This document shows, piece after piece, positions 47,652-55,329 of a stretch of 64,000 bases of DNA. The notes below the pieces were generated by a model that was not told the DNA's origin, did not search any database, and was given only the letters and a program-made list of their open reading frames with translations. This DNA is from CAVXXB01 sp963765585. GTDB taxonomy: Bacteria; Calditrichota; Calditrichia; JAJRVZ01. A program made the position numbers and the translations under genes. The stretch lies in assembly GCA_963765585.1 (NCBI GenBank), contig CAVXXB010000016.1, forward strand, positions 124,001-188,000, in the 5' to 3' direction. Position 1 is the stretch's first letter. The number at the start of each line of letters is the position of its first letter.

Positions 47652-47668
47652 TTGGCACAATATTTGAC
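47652..47668 (+). promoter_or_regulatory. Sigma54 (-24/-12) promoter of module B
   Basis: TTGGCACAATATTTGAC matches the sigma54 consensus YTGGCACGRNNNTTGCW with exact GG-N10 spacing; deviations are A for G after GGCAC, GA for GC at -12 and the last base. The first gene starts 48 bases downstream with GGAGG before it. Confidence 0.7.
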
Positions 47669-47715
47669 CTATTTAATAGCAACGTATAAAACCATACAAT
47701 TAAAAGGAGGAAATC

Positions 47716-48396
47716 ATGGTTTTTCTGTTGTTATTCCTTACGGTTGCGGTCTTTCTGGCGGTTGATTTTGTTCTGCGCAAAGAAGACAGGGAAATTAAGA
47801 AAATCGGTCAAAATAAAAATTCCCCTATCTTTCTAAGCCCGGAAAAATCTCTAACCGCTATAGCTGCGACTGAGAATCGATTGTATCATCAAAGTCATTC
47901 CTGGTTAGAGCCGCTACCAGATGGAACGATGTACATCGGTTATGATGATTTTATATCCACTTTATTTTCTGAAAATGTAAATATGGAAGATTTACCTGTG
48001 ATCGGTGCGCATGTACCACAAGGCACAAAATTATGGGACGTGGGCCTCGAGAAACATAAGGTAATGCAATTGTCACCGGTTTCCGGAAAAGTAGTAGATA
48101 TAAATCCTGCATGTAAGATGAATGTGCCCATTCCATCAAAACAGGTAGAAAGATCCTGGGTTATTAAGCTAAAAGCAGATAATCTGGCAATTGAAGAAAA
48201 TAATCTCATGCAAAATTCCCAGGCGGTTATTCTAAACAATGCGCTAAGAGACGAATTGTTGATGACAGCCCAGGAAGGTCATTATCTGAATGATGGTGGT
48301 GACATTGACCCGGTATTTATCAAAAATATGAAAGATGAAGACTGGTCCGGATTGATTAAAAAGTTTTTTCCGCATCAATCCAAAATTCAAAAGTAA
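47716..48396 (+). CDS. Membrane-tethered GcvH-like protein (module B)
   Basis: 226 residues; AAAGGAGG upstream. One N-terminal helix (FLLLFLTVAVFLAVDFVL) then basic residues, so the remainder is cytoplasmic. GcvH-like domain from about residue 55: HQSHSWLEPLPDGTMYIGYD, DLPVIGAHVPQGTKLWDVGL, LSPVSGKVVDINP. Here Lys113 (LEKHKVMQLSP) aligns with the lipoyl Lys of GcvH, unlike its three paralogues in the window. The C-terminal DWSGLIKKFF is shared with the tethered regulator. First gene of module B, directly behind the sigma54 promoter. No REC domain. Confidence 0.85.
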   Translation: MVFLLLFLTVAVFLAVDFVLRKEDREIKKIGQNKNSPIFLSPEKSLTAIAATENRLYHQSHSWLEPLPDGTMYIGYDDFISTLFSENVNMEDLPVIGAHVPQGTKLWDVGLEKHKVMQLSPVSGKVVDINPACKMNVPIPSKQVERSWVIKLKADNLAIEENNLMQNSQAVILNNALRDELLMTAQEGHYLNDGGDIDPVFIKNMKDEDWSGLIKKFFPHQSKIQK

Positions 48397-48409
48397 AAGT
48401 GAGGATATT

Positions 48410-48490
48410 ATGGTTATCATTTTATTTATCTCATTTACAATATTTTTTATTACCATCGATGCTGTGAGTAACAGACTAAAGGCTAACTAG
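48410..48490 (+). CDS. 26-residue single-helix microprotein
   Basis: ATG preceded by GTGAGGA; translates to MVIILFISFTIFFITIDAV followed by SNRLKAN and stop. One membrane helix with a short basic tail. It strongly resembles the N-terminal anchors of the GcvH-like proteins in the same operon (MVFLLLFLTVAVFLAVDFVL, MSNVIIAIVLFIGVDILI) without any soluble domain. It lies 14 bases after one gene and 34 before the next, same strand. It could be a bona fide small subunit or a truncated anchor remnant. Confidence 0.55.
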   Translation: MVIILFISFTIFFITIDAVSNRLKAN

Positions 48491-48523
48491 ATCTGACGAG
48501 AAATTGGAAGGAAAGGATTTCTT

Positions 48524-49381
48524 ATGGATAGAAGAAGTTTTGTAAAGACATTAGGTGCTATTGGTGCCTCTGCTATACCCGGAACATCGCTCCTGGCAGA
48601 AGGCGGTTCAGAAGATAAGGAATTTGTGGGCATACTGGTTGATACAACCCGCTGTGTAGGGTGTCAGAATTGCAGCGTCGTATGTGCAGAAACCAATGGA
48701 TTACCTGAGCCGGACCTGGATGCGATTGATGAAGGCAAGGTAAGAGATACTTCGGATAAGCAATGGACGTTGATTAATCGTTTTGAAGTAGATGATGAAG
48801 AAATATATGTAAAAAAACAATGTATGCACTGTGACCAACCGGCTTGTGCGGCGGCATGTCCCACAAAAGCATTATTAAAAACAGAAGAAGGGCCAGTAAT
48901 ATGGCGGGCAGACAAATGTATGGGCTGCCGGTTTTGTATGGTATCCTGTCCGTTCGAGATCCCCAAATTCGAATATGATAGCGCCAATCCAAAAATTCAA
49001 AAATGCCGGATGTGCTTTGAACGAATCCAGGAAGGTGAACAACCAGCCTGCGTTTCCGAATGCCCGGAAGAAGCAATGGTGTTTGGTACAAAGAGGGAAT
49101 TAATGGAAGAGGCCAGAAAAAGGATATATGAGAATCCCGACAGCTATGTACATCAGATCTACGGTGAGGAAGAAGTTGGTGGTACCGGGTATTTATATCT
49201 GGCATCGGTGCCGTTTGACCAACTGGGATTCAAAACCGAATTAGGAGATACACCCTATCCGGAATATACAAAGACATTTCTTTATAGCGTACCAGTTGTC
49301 CTGACACTTTGGCCGGCATTCTTGCTGGCATTGAATAACGCCACAAAAAAGGATGATGATCAAGCAGGGAAGGAGGACTGA
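48524..49381 (+). CDS. Tat-exported HybA-like 4Fe-4S protein (module B)
   Basis: 285 residues; Tat signal DRRSFVKTLGAIGASAIPG. Four 4Fe-4S motifs: CVGCQNCSVVCAE, CMHCDQPACAAACP, CMGCRFCMVSCPF, CRMCFE...CVSECP. C-terminal helix (FLYSVPVVLTLWPAFLLAL). Paralogue of the protein at 40139-41029 in every domain, with the same IYGEEEVGGT motif after the last cluster. Partner of the NrfD-like gene starting two bases later. Confidence 0.9.
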   Translation: MDRRSFVKTLGAIGASAIPGTSLLAEGGSEDKEFVGILVDTTRCVGCQNCSVVCAETNGLPEPDLDAIDEGKVRDTSDKQWTLINRFEVDDEEIYVKKQCMHCDQPACAAACPTKALLKTEEGPVIWRADKCMGCRFCMVSCPFEIPKFEYDSANPKIQKCRMCFERIQEGEQPACVSECPEEAMVFGTKRELMEEARKRIYENPDSYVHQIYGEEEVGGTGYLYLASVPFDQLGFKTELGDTPYPEYTKTFLYSVPVVLTLWPAFLLALNNATKKDDDQAGKED

Positions 49382-49382
49382 G

Positions 49383-50693
49383 ATGAGTAATGCTGCCTTA
49401 TTAAAAAGCGAAACCAATAGATTTTTCAAGTTCATACTGAGCGAATTAAAACCAAAAGGTAAACTTATTACTCCATTTAACGTGTTTGCTGCGGTCATCA
49501 TATCAGTTGGTGTGGTACTGATAGTCATCCGCTTTGCATTTGGTCTCAGTTCTGTTACCAATCTTAATCAGGAATTCCCCTGGGGAATATGGATTGGGTT
49601 TGACGTTGTCACAGGGGTTGCCTTGGCTGGCGGTGCATATGTGATCACCTTTATGGTTTATATTTTGCGGCTGGAAAAATATCATTCTATCGTTCGTATT
49701 ACTGTGCTGAACGGATTCCTGGCCTATGTTTTTTATGCCGGTGCTTTATTGCTTGATCTTGGCCGGCCGTGGAATGTAATTAATCCGGTAATCGGTAATT
49801 CATTTGGTGTCAGTTCAGTAATGTTCCTGGTTGCCTGGCACTTTATGCTGTATATGTTGGCAGAGTTTCTCGAATTTTCCCCGGCAATCGCTGAATGGCT
49901 GGGCTGGAAGAAAGCAAGAAAAATTCTCGCATCTTTGACACTGGCCGCGGTTATATTTGGCATCACACTTTCTACCTTACACCAGTCCGGATTGGGTGCT
50001 TTGTTTTTAATGGCCAAGGGAAAGATTCATCCGCTATGGTATTCTGAATTTATTCCCATTTTATTCTTTGTTTCCAGTATTTTTGCCGGGCTGTCAATGG
50101 TTATTCTGGAAGGAAGTATCAGCCACAAACTATTTAAACATCGTCTAAGCAGTGAAATAAAAAATTCGCATGATGACATTGTATTGGGTCTGGCTAAAAT
50201 ATGTGCCGGTGCGTTGTTCGTATACTTCTTTTTGAAAGTACTGGTTTTTATTCATGAGCATAACTGGCAATACTTAAATACGACCTGGGGATACTGGTTT
50301 TTACTGGAGATAGTCGGGTTCGTATTAATTCCGCTACGCTTATACACCCATGCAGTAAAATATGAAAACGTTAAAGCCGTAAAATTGGCTTCAATACTGA
50401 CACTTGTGGGAATTTTACTAAATCGTTTGAATACATCGGTTATTGCGTATAACTGGCAGGTTGCAGAACGATACGTACCAACCTGGATGGAAATTGAAAT
50501 CACACTTACGGTTATTCTGGTTGAAATTATTGTATTACGATGGATTATTCTTCGTATGCCGATACTGAGTGATTCTCCGGCCTGGGCAAAACCTGAATCT
50601 AAGGATAAAATCAAGAAAATTTATCTGGTTAAAGAAGATAAAACTATTGAAAATGAAAAGGAGCATGAAGAATGGAAGGTTTCAAGTATGTAG
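49383..50693 (+). CDS. NrfD/HybB-like membrane quinone subunit (module B)
   Basis: The ATG at 49383 is chosen: AAGGAGG lies six bases upstream, overlapping the end of the Fe-S gene. About 436 residues with ten helices; SVTNLNQEFPWGIWIGFDV, LDLGRPWNVI, TLHQSGLGALFLMAKGKIHPLW and LNRLNTSVIAYNW match module A's subunit. The cytoplasmic C-terminus is longer and charged (KEDKTIENEKEHEEWK). Its end overlaps the next gene by 22 bases. Confidence 0.9.
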   Translation: MSNAALLKSETNRFFKFILSELKPKGKLITPFNVFAAVIISVGVVLIVIRFAFGLSSVTNLNQEFPWGIWIGFDVVTGVALAGGAYVITFMVYILRLEKYHSIVRITVLNGFLAYVFYAGALLLDLGRPWNVINPVIGNSFGVSSVMFLVAWHFMLYMLAEFLEFSPAIAEWLGWKKARKILASLTLAAVIFGITLSTLHQSGLGALFLMAKGKIHPLWYSEFIPILFFVSSIFAGLSMVILEGSISHKLFKHRLSSEIKNSHDDIVLGLAKICAGALFVYFFLKVLVFIHEHNWQYLNTTWGYWFLLEIVGFVLIPLRLYTHAVKYENVKAVKLASILTLVGILLNRLNTSVIAYNWQVAERYVPTWMEIEITLTVILVEIIVLRWIILRMPILSDSPAWAKPESKDKIKKIYLVKEDKTIENEKEHEEWKVSSM

Positions 50694-51430
50694 ATATATT
50701 TGCCACTAAAGGTGTGGAGTATCTTGTGGCAATCGGATTTTTAGTATTGTTGATTTATTTCTGGCGTGCATTAAATAAACCAAAAGTGGTTCCGGCTACA
50801 TCCTCTGCAAATATCAGCAGCCGCATCTCCCTGGTGGACTGGTTTAAAATGGCAGATGATTATTATTATCATCAGGGACACAGTTGGGCGATGCCCGAAT
50901 CAAAAAATATGGTAAAAATCGGTATCGATGATTTTGCCCAAAAGCTGATCGGCAAACCTGCTAAAATTAATTTACCACGAACCGGCTCTTACTTGAAACA
51001 GGGTGAGAAAGGATTCGAGTTGGAGATTGATGGCAAGAAAGTTGATATTCTATCGCCGGTCAGCGGTGAAGTCGTTGAGGTGAACAGAGAAACTTTGCAA
51101 ACCCCGGATCTTGTGAACAGGGAACCTTATGAGCAGGGATGGTTATTGAAAATAAAATCGGATACACTACGGTCGAATTTAAATAACCTACTACATGGTT
51201 CTATTGCCAAGGCCTGGATTCAGGATACTGTCGATAAATTAAGTAACAGACTAACCAATAATTATGGTGTTGTAATGCAGGATGGTGGTGTCATATCAAA
51301 TGGATTTATCAAAGAACTGGCACCGGATAATTGGGAAGAGGTTGCTGCCGATTTCTTCCTCACAAAGGAATATAATATCAATTGCTATCAGCAATCGGCT
51401 GTCGGCTTCAGCGAAAACCTGACATACTGA
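50672..51430 (+). CDS. Membrane-tethered GcvH-like protein, second copy (module B)
   Basis: 252 residues. AAGGAG inside the NrfD gene precedes its ATG. One helix (VEYLVAIGFLVLLIYFWRAL), a linker, then the GcvH-like domain: HQGHSWAMPESKNMVKIGID, FAQKLIGKPAKINLP, LSPVSGEVVEVN. The lipoyl position is Gly (DGKKVDILSP). It contains the family C-terminal motif (APDNWEEVAADFF), then about 20 residues (YNINCYQQSAVGFSENLTY) encoded by the CGGCTAT-type heptamer repeat found in intergenic DNA, so the natural stop has probably been lost to repeat intrusion. Confidence 0.85.
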   Translation: MEGFKYVDIFATKGVEYLVAIGFLVLLIYFWRALNKPKVVPATSSANISSRISLVDWFKMADDYYYHQGHSWAMPESKNMVKIGIDDFAQKLIGKPAKINLPRTGSYLKQGEKGFELEIDGKKVDILSPVSGEVVEVNRETLQTPDLVNREPYEQGWLLKIKSDTLRSNLNNLLHGSIAKAWIQDTVDKLSNRLTNNYGVVMQDGGVISNGFIKELAPDNWEEVAADFFLTKEYNINCYQQSAVGFSENLTY

Positions 51431-51462
51431 TAGCCGATGGCTGAAAGCCGATAGCCCTTGGT
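51410..51462. repeat. GATAGCCGAT/CGGCTGTCGG heptamer repeat
   Basis: TGATAGCCGATGGCTGAAAG and CCGATAGCC in series, running from the end of the GcvH-like gene into the spacer. Same unit as 21740-21765 (inside a coding region) and 34720-34748. Confidence 0.6.
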
Positions 51463-51529
51463 AATCTGAATGCAGAACCTGTGCCGTTATTTCCTTTGCA
51501 TTGTGGAATAAATTTATTATTTTAACATT

Positions 51530-53137
51530 ATGAAAAAGTATATGCGTCTATCTAACCTGCTTAGTTTCCGACTTTTTATTTTTATCTTTTTAATCCTAAC
51601 AGCTTTGAGTGTTGGCTTTTCTCTATACTATATTCAACTTGAGACAGCCCAATATCAGGAAGTGGCCAGACAATGTGCTCAGAGGACAAGTTCCCTGGTG
51701 GCCGGATCAACCAGAAATTCGATGCTGTTAAATCAAAAGGAACAGGCCTTTGAGATTTTCGAAGATCTTGTAAAACAGGATGGAATTGAAAAAATATGCA
51801 TTTATAATAAAAAAGGGCAGGTAATATTTTCCACCAGAGAGTCTGAGATCGGCAAGATAGTAGGTATGACAAATCGACCTTGCGCCACCTGTCATACAAA
51901 TTCAGGCGGACTTAAAAAGGAACCCTCGGGTGATTGGCATCAAATTTTTATAAGTGAAAACGGATATAGGTCACTAAGCTATCTCAATCCAATTGAAAAT
52001 GAAAAAAGTTGTTATACAGCAGCATGCCACGCTCATTCGTCTGATCAAACATATATTGGTGTGCTTTGTGTGGTCATGTCTCTTGAAAAAATGGATAATT
52101 TAATCGATGAAAATAAAGCCAGTATGATTTCGGTAAGTATTATTATTACTATTATACTTGGTCTGGCTGCAGGTGTCTTCTTATGGGTTGGTGTACATAT
52201 CCCTGTGAATAAAATTATTCGGGGAACTCATGAAATTTCATCGGGTAATCTCGAATATAATATAAAAACCAGAAGTAAAGATGAAATGGGTGTTCTGGCA
52301 AAATCATTTAATCAGATGACCGAAGATTTGCGGAAAGCAAAAGAAGAAATTACAACCTGGTCGATGCAGCTGGAGAACAGGGTAAAAGAAAAATCGGATG
52401 AACTGGAAAAAACACAAAAACGTAATCTGCAAATTGAAAAAATGGCTTCGTTGGGACAGTTGTCCGCTACTGTAGCCCATGAACTTAATAATCCCATTTC
52501 AGGAATCCTGACCTATAGTAAATTAATCCAGAAAAAACTGAATAAAGATAATCTGGATCCGGAAGAAAAAGATAATATCCTTAAACATTTGAGAATGATT
52601 GAAACCGAAAGTGCCCGCAGCGGTGATATTGTAAAAAATATGTTATTGTTTTCACGTCAGGGGACGACGGATATTAAAGAAAAAGATATCAGTCAGGTAA
52701 TAAATTCTGCCATCGATTTGATTTCGCATCACCTGGAATTACATAATATCCAGCTGATAAAGGAATTGCAGGAAAATATCCCGACTATATATCTGGATGA
52801 GAACCAGATAAAACAGGCGTTGATTGCCCTGTTTGTCAATGCGGTTGAAGCCATGGAAAGTGAAGGTATTCTCGGAGTCACTACAGAATGGCACCGGCCG
52901 CAAAAATCAATCTGGATCTATATCCGGGATACGGGTAAGGGGATTCCGGATGATCTCAAAAACCATATTTTCGAACCTTTTTTCACTACAAAGAATGCCG
53001 TTAAGGGGGTTGGATTGGGATTGTCATCTGTATATGCGATTATTAATAATCATGGTGGTGATATTACCGTCGAATCCGAAATAGATAAGGGTACTACTTT
53101 TATCGTCAAGTTGCCGATCAAACACAAGGGAAATTGA
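51530..53137 (+). CDS. Haem-c sensor histidine kinase (module B)
   Basis: 535 residues. Helix 1 (FRLFIFIFLILTALSVGFSL); periplasmic sensor with CATCH (near residue 123) and CYTAACH (CX4CH, near 164); helix 2 (SIIITIILGLAAGVFLWVGV); HAMP; coiled coil; HisKA with HELNNPISG; N box LFVNAVEAM; DTGKGIP; FEPFFTTK; GVGLGLSSV. Same sensor plan as the kinase at 43524, but with a standard ATPase domain. It is followed six bases later by the activator gene, its likely phospho-acceptor. The sensor presumably reads periplasmic redox potential or a ligand of haem. Confidence 0.9.
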   Translation: MKKYMRLSNLLSFRLFIFIFLILTALSVGFSLYYIQLETAQYQEVARQCAQRTSSLVAGSTRNSMLLNQKEQAFEIFEDLVKQDGIEKICIYNKKGQVIFSTRESEIGKIVGMTNRPCATCHTNSGGLKKEPSGDWHQIFISENGYRSLSYLNPIENEKSCYTAACHAHSSDQTYIGVLCVVMSLEKMDNLIDENKASMISVSIIITIILGLAAGVFLWVGVHIPVNKIIRGTHEISSGNLEYNIKTRSKDEMGVLAKSFNQMTEDLRKAKEEITTWSMQLENRVKEKSDELEKTQKRNLQIEKMASLGQLSATVAHELNNPISGILTYSKLIQKKLNKDNLDPEEKDNILKHLRMIETESARSGDIVKNMLLFSRQGTTDIKEKDISQVINSAIDLISHHLELHNIQLIKELQENIPTIYLDENQIKQALIALFVNAVEAMESEGILGVTTEWHRPQKSIWIYIRDTGKGIPDDLKNHIFEPFFTTKNAVKGVGLGLSSVYAIINNHGGDITVESEIDKGTTFIVKLPIKHKGN

Positions 53138-53142
53138 GCGAC

Positions 53143-54507
53143 ATGAATTTAAAGGAAATAAAAATACTGGTTGTAGATGATGAAGAAATAGTACGTCAGT
53201 CCCTATCTGAGTGGTTTCTTGAAGATGGATATTTTGTTGAAACGGCAAATGATGCAGTTGACGCTTTGAACAAAATTAATGACGTTCGCTGGGATATTTA
53301 TTTTTTGGATATAAAAATGCCGGGCATGGATGGTATGGAATTACACCGGCGCATCAGGGAAATTGATAAAGAAGCCATTGTTATAATAATTACCGCATAC
53401 GCAGCGGTGGATACGGCAGTTCAGGCGCTTAAAGAAGGTGCTTTTGATTATGTAACCAAGCCATTTGATCCGGATAATCTTAGCCATCTGGTTCGAAATG
53501 CAGCCAAACAAAGATCGCTGCTAAAAGAGAATATCGACCTGAAAGATTCAATACAGGCACTCGTAAAACCACCGGATTTAATCGGCCGCAGCAAACATAT
53601 ACAAAAGGTGAAGGAACTCATCGAGACGGTATGTAATACCAATACAACGGTCATGATCCGTGGGGAAAGTGGAACTGGCAAGGAACTTGTCGCCCAGGCG
53701 ATTCATGCTCAAAGTGATCGTAAGTTCTCACCCATGGTGTCGGTAAATTGTGGCGCGCTTTCTGAAACCCTTCTTGAAAGCGAACTTTTTGGTCATGAAA
53801 AAGGGGCCTTTACCGGCGCGATGTATCGTCGTAAAGGCAAGCTGGAAATTGCCAATGGCGGGACATTGTTCCTGGATGAAATCGGCACGATTGATATGAA
53901 AACACAGGTCGATTTGTTGCGCGCAATCGAAGCCAAAGAGTTTTCGCGTCTGGGTGGAAATGACATCATTAAATCAGATTTCAGGATTATCTGTGCAACC
54001 AATACCGATCTGGAAAAATCAGTTAAAGATGGTGTCTTCCGTGAAGATCTTTATTACCGGTTACAGGTATATACCATTGGATTAGAACCCTTGCGTGACC
54101 GTCCTGAGGATATCCCGGAACTGGTCGAACATTTTTTGCGTCTATACCGGGCGAAAATGAATAAACCGGTTGAAGGCGTCGACACAGATGCGTTGAATTT
54201 ACTTCTGAAATATCCCTGGTACGGCAATGTACGTGAACTGGAAAATGCCATTGAACGGGCCATGGTCGTTGCAAAGGGAAAACTTCTTTGCCGTTCTGAT
54301 TTTTTACTAAACAATGAAGATCAAATAGAAAAAATCAGTGGAAAAATGTCATTGGAGGAAGTTGAGAAAAAGCATTTACTGAATACCCTGGATAGTCAAA
54401 ATTGGAATGTCTCATTATCGGCAAAAATCCTTGGTATTGATCGTGTTACCATATATAAGAAACTTAAAAAATACGGTATAAAACGACCCGAACATGACGA
54501 GTCTTGA
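53143..54507 (+). CDS. NtrC-type sigma54-dependent response regulator (module B)
   Basis: About 454 residues from ATG 53143 (an in-frame TTG lies at 53134 overlapping the kinase stop). REC: VVDDEEI, LDIKMPGMDG, ITAYAA, TKPF. AAA+ domain: Walker A GESGTGKE (near residue 175), ELFGHEKGAFTGA (near 220, the sigma54-contacting loop), GGTLFLDEIG (Walker B), R-finger region FREDLYYRL, and YPWYGNVRELENAIERA. C-terminal Fis-like helix-turn-helix: LSAKILGIDRVTIYKKLKKY. It activates sigma54 promoters after phosphorylation; the sigma54-like sites at 40041 and 47652 with the shared 19-bp palindromes are the natural targets. Confidence 0.94.
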   Translation: MNLKEIKILVVDDEEIVRQSLSEWFLEDGYFVETANDAVDALNKINDVRWDIYFLDIKMPGMDGMELHRRIREIDKEAIVIIITAYAAVDTAVQALKEGAFDYVTKPFDPDNLSHLVRNAAKQRSLLKENIDLKDSIQALVKPPDLIGRSKHIQKVKELIETVCNTNTTVMIRGESGTGKELVAQAIHAQSDRKFSPMVSVNCGALSETLLESELFGHEKGAFTGAMYRRKGKLEIANGGTLFLDEIGTIDMKTQVDLLRAIEAKEFSRLGGNDIIKSDFRIICATNTDLEKSVKDGVFREDLYYRLQVYTIGLEPLRDRPEDIPELVEHFLRLYRAKMNKPVEGVDTDALNLLLKYPWYGNVRELENAIERAMVVAKGKLLCRSDFLLNNEDQIEKISGKMSLEEVEKKHLLNTLDSQNWNVSLSAKILGIDRVTIYKKLKKYGIKRPEHDES

Positions 54508-55018
54508 ACTGATTACGGTTGAATTTGACGAGTCACATCTCCTTCCAGAAATCACACCTGCCATTACAGATTTAACCGGTCTGGATACTACTGTTAGACG
54601 TGGAATAACTTCAATTTCAGAATTTTATAGCCCGGAGCGCGGGCAATATGACGGCGGCAAAGTTATAGAGAAACTAGAGCCCGGAGTCAAAGCGTATAGG
54701 GCGATCATCTATACAAGTGTGGATCTGTATATTCCCATTTTTACTTTTGTCTTTGGTCTGGCCAAACTGAATGGCAAGCTTGGCATCGTTTCCACATCAC
54801 GATTAAAACCAGAATTTTATGGATTACCCAGTGATGAAAACCGCCTAAAAGAACGCCTTATCAAAGAAACGATTCATGAATTGGGCCATTTATTAAATCT
54901 TCGTCACTGTGCCAATTATCAATGTGTTATGACCAGTTCAAATACTGCGGATGATCTGGATGTAAAGGGCACACATTATTGTACGGTTTGCATGGGCATG
55001 TTGGAGGAGATTGAATAA
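54494..55018 (+). CDS. amzA: Archaemetzincin-like zinc peptidase
   Basis: 174 residues; its ATG lies inside the end of the activator gene (14-base overlap), so translation is coupled. Zinc site ETIHELGHLLNLRHC (HExxHxxxxxH with the following Cys) and the second metal-site motif NYQCVMTSS...HYCTVCMGML match archaemetzincins, with the four-Cys extra zinc. Substrates are unknown in bacteria. Coupling to the regulatory operon may be incidental or may mean that it belongs to the same response. Confidence 0.88.
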   Translation: MTSLELITVEFDESHLLPEITPAITDLTGLDTTVRRGITSISEFYSPERGQYDGGKVIEKLEPGVKAYRAIIYTSVDLYIPIFTFVFGLAKLNGKLGIVSTSRLKPEFYGLPSDENRLKERLIKETIHELGHLLNLRHCANYQCVMTSSNTADDLDVKGTHYCTVCMGMLEEIE

Positions 55019-55329
55019 TATATTTAAATCCGCGGAACGGTCTCAGACCGTTCCCTACAATCGTTTAACCCCTACGGGATTTATTTTGATAAGTTCTAAT
55101 CTACCTATTACTCCTAACTCCTAACTTCTAACTTTTACCATGTATCTTGTATCCAGCATCCTGTATCCTGTATCCTGTATCTTGTATCCTTTACCTTTTT
55201 TCCAATTTTATCTCTTTTTTCTTTTATCTTTTTTCTTTAATCTAGATGTGTTAATTCCTTACACTAGTTAAACCCCTCCGGGGTTTTATAGAGAAAAATT
55301 AATATTTATTTAATAATAGGAGAGGTGAT
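55019..55329. repeat. Repeat-only interval
   Basis: Holds GGAACGGTCTCAGACCGTTC (hairpin, 55035-55055), a CCTAACTCCTAACTTCTAAC array, the GTATCCT heptamer array at 55139-55190, TTTTTATCTTTTTTCTTTAA-type tract, and CCCCTCCGGGG hairpin. No gene seen. Confidence 0.7.

Noticed and set aside
40139..54507. Molybdopterin oxidoreductase or hydrogenase operon
   Set aside because: HybA/NrfD-type subunits are present, but no catalytic subunit, maturation protease or Ni/Mo motif was found in the window.
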